A stretch of 60,000 nucleotides of DNA from Tubiluchus corallicola (GCA_030141605.1 JAQGDQ010000126.1:126001-186000), one strand, 5' to 3'. Shown: positions 45,913-58,094, counted from the first letter of the stretch. Program-made: numbers and translations. The notes: a model not told the origin generated them from the letters alone.

Positions 45913-47820
45913 AACAAGGACTAGATCAACTTGTAAATTTGCCACCAAGGGTAGATCCTTGCTCTGATCGTGCATCCTTTCTAGATCTTCTTTCTATTGA
46001 TGAAGCATTTGTACTGAATGTTCAAGTTACTGCTAACAACTGATCATGCAGCTATAACATTCCAGCAATGCCGCGTATAGGGCGCGGAGTACGCTACTAG
46101 CCGGAGTACGCTACTTAAGTTAAAGCGCATTGTGGAAAAGCAGTGACGTACATGGGCAGCCAAGTAGGGCACTTGCGATTTCTGTCGAGAATCGAGAATT
46201 ATGACATCATAAAACATAAAATTAAATTTATGTAACTTTAAAATAAAGACGGATAGTCCTTGACAATGTATTTTTTACAATAATATCATCATTATTATTA
46301 GCCTCATTAATATCATCAATTTTTTAATTATTATTAATAAATAAACAAGGACAACGGATGCTACCAGCACGGTTAACGACTCAATTCGTGACCTGTCACT
46401 AGTGTCTAGCGACGTCAATTGTCCTACTTTGGCTACTGTCCTACTCCGCTCCCAACACCAGGGTCTAGCAATGACAGGGTCCGGAACTGGTATGTGGTAA
46501 TGACTTACCAACTTAATCGGCGAATTAGATTGGGATAGCATAAAATGTGAGCTTGGTGCAGTTAATTGGCCAAACTTCTTTAGTACTACAACTAATATAG
46601 AAGGTGCCTGGAACAAGTTTTAGAGCACTCTAGCTGATTTTTTGACAGGCACGTACCTTTCAAACATATTAAAACTAAGCACTACAAAACCAAACATCCT
46701 CCTTATATTAGAAGGATCATTGAAAAAAAGGCATTTATACCGTAACAGAAATACTTCAGAATTGATCAAATGAGAGTACAATAGTGCTAATAAAACAAAT
46801 TTTTCAGTTTTGTATGCAAGTAACTCTGTAATGGTAACGGTGTATCTCCTTTGTACAACTCTGAGGGGCAATTAATTACTGATGATGTCTCTAAGGCAAA
46901 TGTTTTAAATACTTGCTTTGCTCAAAATTTTACTTTAGATAACGGTCAGGTACCTCATATTGATGACAAAATTGATGAAGGGATTGACTTTGTCAGATTT
47001 CCCCCAATGAAAATAAGAAAAGCTATTTATAAGCTCAAATCAAAGAAAAGCTGCACACCTGATGAGCTTCCAGCTATTATATTTAAGAAACTTGTAAATG
47101 TTCTTTGTTTGCCGTTATCCTTCATGTTATTTTGAAATATCGTTTACGGAGGGTGTTATTCCAGCTATTTGGAAAAGGGCTGATGTAAATCCATTTACAA
47201 AAAAGGTGAAAGCTCTGACCCAGACAATTACAGACCTGTGTCTTTGACATGTATATCTTGTAAACTCATGGAATCAGTTACCTATGAAAGTGTTATAGAA
47301 TACTTAAGATTTAAAAATTTGTTGACCCGGGAGCAAAATGGTTTTCTTTCAGGTAGAATCCTGGTAGATCAACGTGTACTCAATTATTAGAATATTTAAA
47401 TGATTGGAATCTTGCTTTGGATCTGGATGCCAATGTAAATGTTGTATTAATTGACTTTAAGAAGACATTTGACACGGTTAACCATCCAAAACTCTTGACC
47501 AAACTTAAATATCTTGGTATTCATGGATACCTACTGAATTGGATTACCTGTCTTTTATTAAATAGGACCCAGCAAGTTGTTATTTTTAGCTCTTTTTTCC
47601 AACTATGTGCCTGTAACATCAGGAGTACCACAGGGCAGTATATTCGGGCATTTCTTATTTTTGTTATCGATAAATGATCTGCCAGATAATGTACGACTGG
47701 TAACTCTAAAATTATTTGCTGATGATGCCAAAGTGTATCAATGGACTAAAAATTATGGTACTTCAGATATCCAGTCAAAACATGGACAGACCTTTGGCAA
47801 CTGACCATAGCTATACCTGA
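45860..47820 (+). mobile_element. LINE relic (endonuclease end plus reverse transcriptase), plus strand
   Basis: About 45,890-46,060 reads LILQQGLDQLVNLP and then SDHAAITF after a shift, the end of an APE-type endonuclease. About 46,510-46,850 reads LGAVNWPNFFSTTTNIEGAW and KKRHLYRNRNTSELIK. 46,851-47,130 carries the linker and RT start (SEGQLITDDVSKANVLNTCF). 47,417-47,570 has VVLIDFKKTFDTVNHPKLL. 47,577-47,800 has VPVTSGVPQGSIFGHFLF and LFADDAKVY, the catalytic FADD box. At least five frame changes or stops. About 46,080-46,500 is not recognisable LINE and may be an insertion or decay. CR1/Jockey-like by motif. Confidence 0.8.
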
Positions 47821-48321
47821 ATATAACCCAGTCTTGAAGTCTTGAATAATATACTTCTAAAAAGTCTTTGACGACATACTAGAAGTTTTGGGGTGCACAT
47901 GGTTAGTATACATGCTGCAACTCATTAACTGGTGATGGTATTAGAGGTTGTGAGAAGAGGTGAAACAAGCAAAAAAAAATTGGTGGGTGCAGGCTAAAAA
48001 CACAGATTTACAGACATGTTAGGCGGGATGGCACCCTCATGGTAGAAACAGCAGAGGGTGCTAGTGGTCGGAAGTGATCTCTAGAAGTGATTTCTCTGAT
48101 ATCTGGTGGAAGTTTGTTCTACAAACATATTGCTCTGGGTTAGGAGTATAAATAAATATTGACTCTTGCTGATGGCTGAACAAATTTGTTGTTAACTTTG
48201 AGAGATGGGGCGATGTAAGTTAATAAATTTATACCTATCCTGTGATGCACTATATCATGGAAGATGTTTAGTATCGGCGTCTAATTGCTAGTGTTTCCCA
48301 CCCGAGTTCGGAGATCATCCT
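47820..48321 (-). mobile_element. 3' part of the LINE split by the Gypsy insertion
   Basis: Read on the minus strand from 48,321, the sequence continues the LINE C-terminus interrupted at 52,233: an ELGWETL-type motif, then FHDIVHHRIGIN, then PRAICL-NKLPPDIREIT, and a stop near 48,015, followed by probable 3' UTR. The left boundary is approximate. Its last five bases next to the LTR, ATCCT at 48,317-48,321, are repeated at 52,233-52,237. Confidence 0.8.
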
Positions 48322-48690
48322 TGTTGTGGAGATCGCTGGCATCTATTAGAATTAAATAGAACATTGTAGAATGTTCCGTTAGAATAATCGTCCTACCTTG
48401 TAGAATGTTCTGAAAAGGAACTTCTATAAACTTCTCGGGCACGCTATATAAGGCGAAGCAGGCCGCTGACAGACACACGCTGATTCACACGGACGCCACT
48501 TACGCATTCTCTTGTATACTTGTATTTTCAGATACACTTAAACATTTCCCAGATTTTCACGTTTACTGTAATCATTTCGCATTCCTTCATACTTTTGTGT
48601 TGTAGTATTCTCACTTAATAAACTAGTTTAATTTGATGACGTGTTTTCTGGTTTTCTCTACGAGGCTTGCGAGAGAAACAAAACACAACA
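48322..48690 (+). repeat. 5' LTR of the Gypsy element
   Basis: Begins TGTTGTGG and ends ACACAACA, giving short inverted TGTTGT..ACAACA ends. Contains a TATA box (TATATAAG, 48,445-48,452) and an AATAAA signal (48,617-48,622), in the expected order. Confidence 0.85.
48445..48452 (+). promoter_or_regulatory. TATA box in the 5' LTR
   Basis: TATATAAG, about 170 bp before the AATAAA signal in the same LTR, in the place expected for the retrotransposon promoter. Confidence 0.6.
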
Positions 48691-48695
48691 AATAT

Positions 48696-48715
48696 TGGCG
48701 CAGTCAACAGGATCC
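48696..48715 (+). promoter_or_regulatory. Primer binding site-like sequence
   Basis: TGGCGCAGTCAACAGGATCC begins five bases after the 5' LTR end. The TGGCGC start is usual for tRNA primer sites in Gypsy elements. I cannot say which tRNA. Confidence 0.6.
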
Positions 48716-48746
48716 TTGGTAACTCAGTGGACAGTTGTTTATTCAA

Positions 48747-50349
48747 GCAATGATGGCAGAGCAGATGGGCGAACTTATCAAGCTCCTCCGCCAACAGATG
48801 GATTGCCAAGCGCAGCAACACAAAGAAGATATGGATGCTATGAGAGGCTGCTTCAGGCTTGAACTCCTGAAGAGAATTACAGCTCAAGCATCCACCTTCC
48901 ACCTGCACCAGCGCTTACAGCTGCTATTCCACCATTTGCTGCTTTCGATCCAACTTCTGGACTGTGGCCTGACTACTGGTCAAGATTTTGTACCTTCATA
49001 GCAGCCAACGCAGTGCCTGACAAACAGAAGGCTCAAGTTTTCCTAACAAATCAGACTGCTGCCATCTACAAACAACTGGTGAATCTAGCAGCTCAACAGT
49101 CTCCATCCAAGGATATCAACGGACTAACAATTGACGAAATTGTCGACTTTATGAAGGAACAGTTTGACCCGAAACTCTTCATTGTGCGAGACCTTTTCAA
49201 GTTCTGGAGTGACATGCAACGGAAGCAAGGCGAAACTCCCCAGGAGTTACAGCCAGCATACGCCAAGAGGCTGCTACCTGTGACTTTTCTTCAATCCAAG
49301 ACCCACAAGATGAAGCTCTGAGGCAGAAATTCATATGCTCTATCAACAACGAAGCTGTTTTGAAGGCTATCTTCAAAATCAAGGATGAAGATCTGACTTT
49401 CGCCCATGCTATCCAAGTCGCCACCGAGACTGAAGACACGGCAAAGGCTGTCAGGGAAACTATCTACGGTTCCAAGACCAGGCACATCAACAAAGTAAAG
49501 CTAAACCAGAACAAGGGTCACCGAAAGAACCGTCAGCAGTCACATTACACAGACATGGATACAAAGTGCTACCATTGTGGAAAGGCCCACAAAGTGGCTG
49601 ACTGTCCCTACAAAGATGCCAAGTGTCATTTCTGTGACAAAGGACATTTGGAGGCTGTTTGCATGAAGAAGCAACGACGGCAACGGGACCAAAAATCTGG
49701 AAAGTCTGTGAAGAGAATCAGGAAAGATGAGCTTGTCAAGGCGATCCTCAGTGAAGTTCCCGGTAATTCTCCTAGTTTGGATGTCAAAGTCAACATCCAA
49801 GACCAACAGTTCAAGATGGAACTTGACACTGCAACCTCGGGAAATTTCGTTTCAGTGCCGGTCTGGAAACAACTAGGAAAGCCAAAGCTGGATGACGTCA
49901 GACATCGCTACGAGTCTGCCAGCAAGCACGACCTGCCAGTGCTGGGAACTTTCATGGGCCAGACCAAGGATCGAAAGACTGGTAAACAAAGCTCAATTCC
50001 TGACCTGAACCTGCTTGGACGAAGTGCTATCCAGAAGCTGGGAATTTCTGTGGACAATGCTCTAGGACTGAGAAGCATAGAGAGTCAAGACAAGAGCAAG
50101 GGTGTAAAAACGTCACATCCGGAAACCTCTTACACGTCTTATGCTTCCCTGCAACGACACTGCCACAACCTGTGTAATGAGTTCCCAGATCTCTTCAAAG
50201 AAGAATTGGGGTGTCTTAAGGACTTCGAACTGGAAGTGAAGTTCAAGTCTGACGCGAAGCCGGTTTTTCACAAGGCACGACCGGTTCCATTTGCTCTTCG
50301 AGATGACCTGGCCAAAGGTTATGAAGAAGACATCGCCAAAGGTGTCTGA
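48747..50349 (+). pseudogene. Gypsy gag, zinc knuckles and start of pol, frameshifted
   Basis: The frame starts at MMAEQMGELIKLLRQQ (about 48,750). It shifts near 48,900 into the gag segment seen open at 49,013-49,321, and again near 49,300 into the frame open at 49,360-50,349. The gag segment includes DYWSRFCTFIA. At about 49,567-49,670 two CCHC knuckles occur (CYHCGKAHKVADC, CHFCDKGHLEAVC), which bind RNA in gag. An aspartic-protease-like region follows, with MELDTATSGNFVSV where the catalytic DTGA-type motif is expected; the glycine of DTG is replaced (DTATSG). The frame ends with an RT entry segment and a stop at 50,347-50,349. It cannot be read as one polyprotein as it stands. Confidence 0.8.
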
Positions 50350-51300
50350 AAGCCAGTCCACTTCAACGAATACGGAACGCCAGTGGTACCAATTCGTAAA
50401 GCTTACACTCCGGGCATACAGCAAGCCCACATTGCGGATCTGTGGTGACTACTCAATCGGCATCAACGATCAGCTAGAGGACCACCATCATCCGATGCCA
50501 CTCGCAGAAGAACTAATGCAGAAGCTGGGAGGCGGATATGGCTACACGAAGATCGACCTTGCTGATGCCTATAACCAGATTAAGCTGGCACCTGAGAGTC
50601 AATGCAGGCTAGCTCTCAGTACCCACCGTGGTGTACTCCTGCAACAACGACTTCCTTTCGGAATCAAGTCAGTGCCTGGTTACTTTCAGGAGATCATGGA
50701 GAACCTGACCAGTGATCTGCCTGGAGTTGCAGTCTTCCAAGATGATATGCTCGTCAGTGGGCAAGACACAAATGATCACCTGAACAACCTGAGATGCTTG
50801 CTCACTCATCTGAACGACATAATGTCGTCGTAAAAAGTGCTTGTTCGCACAACCAAGTATTGAATATCTTGGACACACCTTATCGGCCGAAGGAGTTGCG
50901 AAAGGATCCAAGGTCGAGGCAGTCATGAAGATGCCACCTCCTACAGATGTCTCAAGTTTGAAGTCTTTCTTGGGCTTGGTTCAGTTCTACGGGAAGTTCA
51001 TCCCAAACCTGGCTAATATGGCAGAGCCTCTTTACCACTTGACCAAGAAGACAGTCCCCTGGAAGTGGGGAGATGAGGAGCAAACAGCATTTCAACTGTT
51101 GAAAAATGTGCTATCCTCAGATCAAGTCCTTGTGCATTTCGACCCAGACAAGCCTCTGGGATTGGCTTGTGACACGACCAACATTGGAATTGGAGCTGTC
51201 CTGTTTCATTGTTATCCGGACGGAAGCGAGCACCCAATGTGTCCAAGATTCTCACAGCTGCAGAAAGGAAGTACAGCCAAATACATAACGAAGCCATAGC
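50350..51300 (+). pseudogene. Gypsy reverse transcriptase and start of RNase H, frameshifted
   Basis: After the stop, the RT reads in the frame open at 50,291-50,833 (YTKIDLADAYNQIKLAPES, RLPFGIKSVPGYFQ, then the catalytic box VFQDDMLVSG). A stop occurs at 50,831. It continues at 50,841-51,236 (EYLGHTLSAEGVAKGSKVEA, FLGLVQFYGKFIPNLA) into the RNase H start (LACDTTNIGIGAVL). FQDD in place of YxDD is usual for several Gypsy lineages. Two breaks make it non-functional. Confidence 0.85.
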
Positions 51301-52205
51301 CATTATCTTCTGCTTACGGAAATTCTACCAGTACCTCTATGGGCGTCATTTCACACTGGTGACTGACCATAAGCCACTGACTTCACTCTTCGGACCGAAG
51401 AAAGGGATGCCACTTCTTGCAGCTAATCGTCTAGCTCGGTGGGCCCTGTGGCTAAACCAGTTTGACTACACCATCGAGTACCGGAAAACAGCAGATCACG
51501 GCAGTGCAGATGCCCTTAGTAGCTTGCCATCTGGAGAAGACAATGACTTCGACAGGGAGGAAAGTGGGGAAGACATGGACATGGTGTGTGCCATTAAAGT
51601 TCTCAGTCTTCAAGTGAAGCCTGTGGATGCCAACATCCTCCGAAAACAGTCAGAGAAAGATCCAGTGCTAGCTACGGTCATGCGCTACGTCCGAGAAGGA
51701 TGGCCGCCCAAGCACGCTGAGATCAACGGAGAAGTTGAAAAGTTCCGGAAGTTGTCGGATTCACTCAGTATCTGCCACGGATGCCTCATCCATGGAGCAA
51801 GAGTTGTGATTCCACAAAGCCTGCAGGTCCAAGATCCTGGATCTACTGCATACCGGGCACTTCGGCATGAAACGCATGAAACAGTTGGCAAGAACTGCTG
51901 TCTACTGGCCTGGTATCGATGCAGCTATCGAAATGGCTAGCCGACGATGTGACTTATGCGGAGAACATCAGAACAAGCCATCCAAGCCTACAGTTCACCC
52001 ATGAATGCTACCAGAGAAGCCATGGAGCCGCTTACACCTGGATCACACCATAAACTTCATGGGTACGAACTGGCTGGTGATCACGGATGCTTACTCAAAG
52101 TATCCATGCATTCACCCTACGTCTTCCACTAGAGCCACTCTAGGTTTGCTGGAAGAGGACTTTGCTCACTTCGGATTACCTCACACGCTGGTCACAGACA
52201 GAGAA
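51209..52205 (+). pseudogene. Gypsy RNase H and integrase, truncated
   Basis: The frame at 51,209-51,830 holds the later RNase H (TLVTDHKPLTSLFGPKKGMP) and linker. After a shift near 51,830 comes the integrase HHCC finger (HTGHFGMKRM, CDLCGEH). From 52,005 the core reads LHLDHTINF and VITDAYSKYP and reaches the second catalytic region LVTD near 52,195, then stops against the LTR remnant. The third catalytic residue and C-terminus are missing. Confidence 0.82.
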
Positions 52206-52232
52206 ACCTTCCAAGAGAAACGAAACACAACA

Positions 52233-53630
52233 ATCCTAGCTACTTCAGCATTTCTGGTATATTCATTTCGTACAAATCGTGCTGCATTTCGCTGGACTTG
52301 CTCAATGCACTTGTCTGTGATTAAGTATGGGTTCCAGGCTGCAATACCATATTCTAGTTTGGGTCTGACCAGGGCTTGATATGCTCTTTCTTTGACTTGT
52401 TGATGACAGGATGTAGTGTCCTGCAAATGACATCAAGTGTCCTGGTTGCATGAGTGACAACGAAGATTTGTGCTGATGCCCAGGTATGGGTGTTAAGGAA
52501 TATGCTTTAAGATCTTGTCTCCCATGCTGTGAGCAAAGTAATTTGGGTTATCTGAGCAAAGTAATTTGGGTTATCTTTTGAGAAATAGGTAGGATTTTAC
52601 ATTTATCAATGTTTAAGTCCATAAGCCAGTTTTCCCCCCATAATTGTAGCTGTGAGAGATCTTTTTGTAGAATATGGTGATCTTGATTAGTCCATATAGG
52701 TCTGTAGAGAATCGAGTTGTCAGCAAATAGTTGGATATTAGATGATACATTAGCTCAGATCCAAGTCTGAGCCTTCTGGGACTCCTGATGTAACATTCAT
52801 AGATTTGGAGTGAGTACCATAGACAGAGACCTTCTGCGTTTGCCCAGACAGAAAATATTTTACCCATTTTAACATATGACCTCTGATACCATAGAATATG
52901 AGCTTTGCTAACAGGCACTGATGTGGGACCCGGTCAGAAGCTTTGCTGAAGTCAAGCAGGACAATATCAACATGGCAAACTTTATTGCCTTGTTTGTCAT
53001 TTAACGCTAATGTCCAGTCATGTACTGCGCTTCTATCACCTGAGTTGAAAAACATGAACGAAAACCGTGTTGGATCCCCTTAATAATATTATGGTTATCA
53101 AGATGTTTGTTGATATGGGAGAGGCAAATATGCTCCATTATTTCACAGGCTATGCATGTTAATGAGACCAGTCTGCAGTTTGAAACTGAAGAAGTAGATC
53201 CTTTTTTGTGTATAGCAGTAACATAAGCAGTTTTACAGTCATCAGTTATACTTGAGGTGCTGAAGGATTGTTGAAAGATGAATCTTAGTATTGGTGCTAC
53301 TTCTGTGGCAAAATCATGAAAAGCATGAGCTGATAGTTTGTCAGGTCCTGTGGCTTTATGAGGGTTGACATGTTTAAGCTGTCGAACGACACCTTCCAGT
53401 CCAATATGTAGATCTTCAATTGCTGGGTATGGTGATTCTGGCAGTTTGGGGATGTCACCTCTCTCCTCTGTGAACTGAGCCCGGAAACGACTATTAAGTA
53501 CATCAGCCTTGGCTTTGTTGGAGACATAGATATTGCTTTCATCGACGAGAGTAGGGATGCCCATGTGTTCAGTATTCATGATCTTTACATGGCTCCAAAA
53601 GCATTTTGGATTTTCTGTTAGTGATCCACC
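52233..53630 (-). mobile_element. LINE (CR1/Jockey-like), 5' truncated, interrupted by the Gypsy element
   Basis: Minus strand from about 53,630: ENPKCFWSHVKIMNTEHMG, then RT start (HVNPHKATGPDKLSAHAF), AYVTAIHKKGSTSS, SHINKHLDNHNI and GIQHGFRSCFSTQ. After a shift it reads DIVLLDFSKASDRVPHQCLL and NVTSGVPEGSDLD, then a degenerate FADN in place of FADD near 52,720. Next come RPKLEYGIAAWNPYL and RNEYTRNAEVAR at the Gypsy junction. The remainder continues at 48,321. No endonuclease, so it is 5' truncated. At least three frameshifts. Confidence 0.87.
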
Positions 53631-53639
53631 AATTACGCC

Positions 53640-55300
53640 GTTTATTTATTCATGGTATGATCTTCGGGTATGATCTTTTTTAGAAGTATATTATTCATAC
53701 ACATGTATGCAGACCGCTGACATTGACACTGATACGTATCATAAATTTTTATTGGTGCTCGTGTAATAGTTATAATTTTAAAGATCTGGCGCTTTAAATT
53801 ACTGCATGACAATTGCTGTCTTGACATAATTTGTCACTCAAAGTGTTAATTCAAAATGACCAATGCCAGTAGTGCAATTTACAACACTAGTGGAATAGAA
53901 ACCTTATTAGCCGAACATTCTATAGATTCATTTTGTCAAACCAAACAAGGTAAAGACATCAACTATATTAAGACAACAACATGTCTTAATTTGTTTTAGG
54001 AAAAACTAAGAAGTTGTACTGGGATTCAGTCTACAAGACAAGTCAGCGCCTACATGTACTATAATGGCATAATTTCTTAGAACTTTTAGCATAGAAAAAG
54101 TACGTAAGAATTTTCCAAAACCGTTGTTTACACTGATTCGCTCGGTTTGCATAACTATAATGGCATGGTTTCTTAGAATTCGCAACAAAAGTAACAATAG
54201 TACAACAAAAGTAAGAATTTGCCGAAATGTCTTGTACATTGACTCACATGGACTTGACCTAACTTCCCTGGTTGCCCGGAACAATAATGTTTTTGTCCCT
54301 AAAATATAATCGTGGAAATTTCTAATAAATCATTAACTTTATTTAGGTATATTGCTATTGCGTGCATTTTTGAAGCTTGAAAATTTGAGAAAAGTAATAT
54401 CGGTATGAAGTAAAGAGTTTTTAATTAACGCAGCTAAATAATTTTAGTTTTCGTTTAAATGAATCGGTGCAAACATGTTAACCTGTTGACTGCATGTCTG
54501 TACACTAAATTAGTGATGTGACATGCCAGTAATAGTGTCAGTAAAATCGTGCAAAATATTTTGTTTTCGTTTCTTTGCAACTCGCGTACTTGAATTCCAG
54601 CTAATATTATCATCAATTACTTTGCGACATTGCACAAATTGTAATGTCGTTGAAAGATTACTTTGCACTATCCGGAAGTTTCCCGAGCCCTTTGAAGAAC
54701 TTGCATGTCTGGGACAACTGCGGCCCAAGTAGAACAATCCTTATAATTTATGTACAGTATATTTTACTGTGTACAGTATGAACTACTACAAAATAACAGT
54801 ATAACCGCCTTGAAGCAGTGAACGAACGGTACGCTTCTCGCTCGCCTTACGGTTCAGTGATTTTATGATTTTAGACTGGCAATCAAACCCATGAGCTTTC
54901 TTCAAGACAAAATGATATCATTGCGATTGTTGCTATTTTTGCTGTATGTTTCTGTCTTGCGTGCAGTTTCTCTTTTCCCCATCATCATCACCATCATCAT
55001 TGGTGTATGCTACATATGTTTTGTTGCTGCTGTTGCTGTTGTTGATGTTTTGTTGTTGCTTGTTTGTTTCATGCATGCTGTTTTTTGTGTAATCATAGTT
55101 GTCGTCATTATCATAATCGTTATCATCTTCAGCATCATCATCCTTGTTACATTTGTAATTTTGTTGCTGTTGTTGTTGCAATTATTTGTAATGAGACCTA
55201 CAAATGCTCTCTTCAGTTTAGTACCAAATTTTCCAGTAACAAACTTTCCTAGTACCAAAATTTGCTCGAAACAAGTTATTGCTGTAATTATAGCAAAATA
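53640..55300. other. Stretch without recognised gene, one small tandem duplication
   Basis: A CATCATCATCACC/GTTGCTGTTG-rich low-complexity segment at about 54,980-55,180 produces ORFs rich in valine, isoleucine or glutamine. None has a domain. Confidence 0.45.
54058..54260. repeat. Tandem duplication, about 95 bp per copy
   Basis: ACTATAATGGCATAATTTCT at 54,058 recurs as ACTATAATGGCATGGTTTCT at 54,154. Each is followed by AGTAC...GTAAGAATTT and then a TACACTGATTC/TACATTGACTC segment. Confidence 0.65.
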
Positions 55301-55307
55301 AATTAAC

Positions 55308-55787
55308 TGTTGTTGATTAATTGTGTCCGCTAATTTATTGAAGAGAGCGCTGAAAAACTTTTGGCCAACTAGGACTTGAACCATTAAGTGCCAGAATTTT
55401 GCCATTTCAGGACAAATGATTGCCTTATGACAAATTACAAAATACTATATGCTAAAGATATTTATTGTTTATTTTCAGATTATTACAGTTGACTTTCAGG
55501 CTTCAGGGCAGCTTCATGTGTTTGACAAAACAAACGGTTGATAAAATTGGCTGCTGTGTTACATTGCATTATTTGAAACCACGCGCCGAAACCACAATTA
55601 AAAGGCAGCTTTTCAAAGGTTCTTACACCTGTGTAAAGGCAATTGGTAGAACGGAGCTGATTTGTGCAATGAGGAGACGTCGTGCAAAATGGCGTAATTT
55701 TATAGGAAAGTAATTTCGTGAGAGGATCCAATTTATGTCTTGGTTGCTTGCAAACAATTGTCTTTTTTTTAATAAAGAACCATAACA
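55308..55787 (+). repeat. Candidate 5' LTR of the second Gypsy element
   Basis: Begins TGTTGTTGATT and ends CATAACA, with AATAAA at 55,771-55,776 close to the end. A GGTGGGATC sequence lies shortly after and could serve as primer site. The 3' LTR is outside the window, so boundaries cannot be verified by comparison. Confidence 0.3.
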
Positions 55788-56025
55788 AACAGCGGTGGGA
55801 TCAGGAGTCCAGGATCAAGGATAAAATGTTATTATAGTGTTTTAATAGCAATTTGAAAGCAGTAGTGAAACAGCGACGATAGCAAGCATGGTTATGATTG
55901 GACCAGGTTGGCGGTATAGCAGCGTCTGGTGCTTCTAGCTGGCATGGTGATGAATTATAGCATTTACTGTTAGCGAAAATAACATTTTATGGTAAGATAA
56001 CATAGCAAGCAAATAGCATACCATT

Positions 56026-56993
56026 ATGGGCGATGAAGAACCAGATGGTGGCAATGTAGCTGGAGTCCCAGCAGCTCCTGTAGCGTCATTACCGGTGGTA
56101 CAGGCACCGAGCTTCGATGGCAGTTCAGACTTTGATAAATTTATTAAGAGATTTGAATGAGTAGCAATAGTGAATAACTGGGATAATACTAAGAAATTCC
56201 AAGTATTGCCAGCTTTGCTGCATGGTGAAGCAGAGAATGCATTAGATACCCTACCTTATACAGCTAATGATTATGAACAGTTGAAAGCGCACCTAAGGTG
56301 TATTTTTCGCACTGAGCAAGCACAGCGATTGTATCTTACCCAGTTTAATCAGCGAACTCTGAAGCGAGATGAGTCACCATTCACATATGCCAGCGATCTT
56401 AAGAAACTAATCCTGAAATAACTGATGCTAATGTGATTGATAGTTTTTGTGTACAATGTTTCATAGACAGTCTTAAACCAGAACTGCGCACAAAGTTTTA
56501 TGAAGCTGACATTCATACACTCGAAGCAGCTATTAAGAAATTAAATAGTGTTCTAATTACGAGAGATGTAGTTAATAAGCAAGAAAATAGTGTTGAACGG
56601 AGACAGCAACCTACAGCAAGACATCAGTTTGATAAGAGTGCTCATCACGAAAAGCCACTTCAGTCTAGCATAGTTTGCAAGTACTGCAAAAAGCCAGGGC
56701 ATACACCAGAAGCTTGCATGAAATCTTTCAAGTGTGGATTGAGGGGTCATCTAGCACGAAAATGTTATACCTCGTGTAATGCATGTAAACAAAAGGGGCA
56801 CATAGCTCGCAACTGTACTTTAGCTAAATCTCCAACAGCCGTGAAATCTGATACAATTTCTGCAACTTTAAGCAGACGAATTACTGGCAAAGATGATAGC
56901 TTGGGTGTGAAACTGACTCTGGGTCAGAGAGAAATATTAGCTATATTAGATGGAGGTTCGACAACTTCTTTGATCAGTTTAAAAGCTGTATAG
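56026..56993 (+). pseudogene. Second Gypsy gag and protease start, broken
   Basis: The frame from 56,026 meets TGA at 56,158, then continues in the same frame to 56,421 (WDNTKKFQVLPALLHGEAEN). It shifts near 56,420 to the frame open at 56,433-56,993. The latter carries CCHC-type knuckles: CKYCKKPGHTPEAC, a defective CGLRGHLARKC that lacks the first cysteine pair, and CNACKQKGHIARNC. The protease motif follows as AILDGGSTTSLIS, with DGGS where DTGA/DSGA is usual. It ends in TAG at 56,991. Confidence 0.85.
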
Positions 56994-58094
56994 CAAGCTG
57001 GAATTAGTTTTGTGCCTACTTCCATAAATGTGGTAGCAGCGGATCAAAGCATTAGTTTGAAAGTGCATGGCACTAGTGTTATTACAATTCCTGTGTCTGA
57101 TACAAGGAATGTCAAGCTTCAGTTCATCGTAGCAGATTGCGATGATGCCATGATTTTAGGTATCGATTTCTTATGAGCAGCTAATGTTGTCATTGACCAT
57201 GGGCGTGGTGCTGTAACTGTAGAAGGAGCACCTGTGACAGCATATCGAAACGGAGTACCAGTGCCCATTGTCACTTGCCGAGAAAATGTTGTTTTGCCAC
57301 CAGCGTCTGTTGACCGTTTGTAAACACGTCGTACAATGTTTCTAGAACCAGCAGTTGTGGGGATTCCAAGTTTGGCTTTAGCTCGAGTCTGTGTTAATCC
57401 TGATTCAGAGAATATTCCAGTACGATTGATGAATTTCACAAAACACCCTGTTGTGTTGCAGTCGGCTTCCGTGCTGGGAAGATTGCAGTCTGGTGATTGT
57501 GAGCCTTTTGCTAATGCTGTTACTGTTGAGTCTTTGCAGGAAAATAAAGCTTCAGTAGAGGAAGCAGGTAATTTGAAGCAAATCAAGGAGATTGATTTAT
57601 CCAATCTAAATAAAAAGCAGAAGCAGAAATTGCAAGATCTGTTGATCAAGTACAAAGATATCTTCTCCTTGTATGGTGAGCTAGGACGAGTGCATAGTGT
57701 TGAGCATGCAATTAAGGTAACAGGACCGCCTATAAAGCAAAAGCCGTATTGCGTGCCTGTTCATTTAAAACAGAAAGTTGATGAACAGCTTAAGGAGATG
57801 CTAGAGCAGCAAGTGATAGAAGAAACCGAGTCACCATGGGCAAGCCCGATAGTCCTTGTCCATAAGCATCATGATGGAAAATATAGATTCTGCCTAGACT
57901 ACAGACGTTTGAATGCTGTTACACATGAAAGTTTGTTTCCACTTCCAAGGATGGATCAGCTACTCAATAGTGTAGGAAACACAGCTTGGTTTACAACACT
58001 GGACCAGAAAGCAGGTTACTGGCAGATTCCTTTAGAACTGGATGCCAAAGAGAAAACAGCTTCAGTTTTCAGTGCTCCCTTTTGGGTTATGTGA
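56994..58094 (+). pseudogene. Second Gypsy protease-RT segment with stops
   Basis: Same frame as the preceding segment, with further stops near 57,174 and 57,321. It is then open 57,336-58,094: VEHAIKVTGPPIKQKPYCVP, ESPWASPIVLVHKHHDGKYR, FCLDYRRLNAVT, TLDQKAGYWQIPL. These are the first RT motifs. The frame is lost at about 58,075 in a C/T homopolymer region (CTCCCTTTTGGG). Confidence 0.85.

Larger units (their letters stand above)
48322..52232 (+). mobile_element. Gypsy-type LTR retrotransposon, internally deleted, nested in a LINE
   Basis: The 5' LTR is at 48,322-48,690, a primer binding site-like sequence at 48,696, then gag and pol relics on the plus strand. Only the last 25 or so bases of a 3' LTR remain (about 52,206-52,232: AGAGAAACGAAACACAACA against AGAGAAACAAAACACAACA at the 5' LTR end). 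The flanking 5-bp duplication ATCCT (48,317-48,321 and 52,233-52,237) proves both boundaries. Integrase stops right after its second catalytic region, so a deletion ran from there into the 3' LTR. Frames change at least six times. Confidence 0.9.

Noticed and set aside
54891-55405. 136-codon hydrophobic ORF and overlapping opposite-strand ORFs that resemble membrane or poly-Q/N proteins
   Set aside because: They come from imperfect CATCATC/GTTGTT low-complexity sequence. There is no splice, start or domain support.
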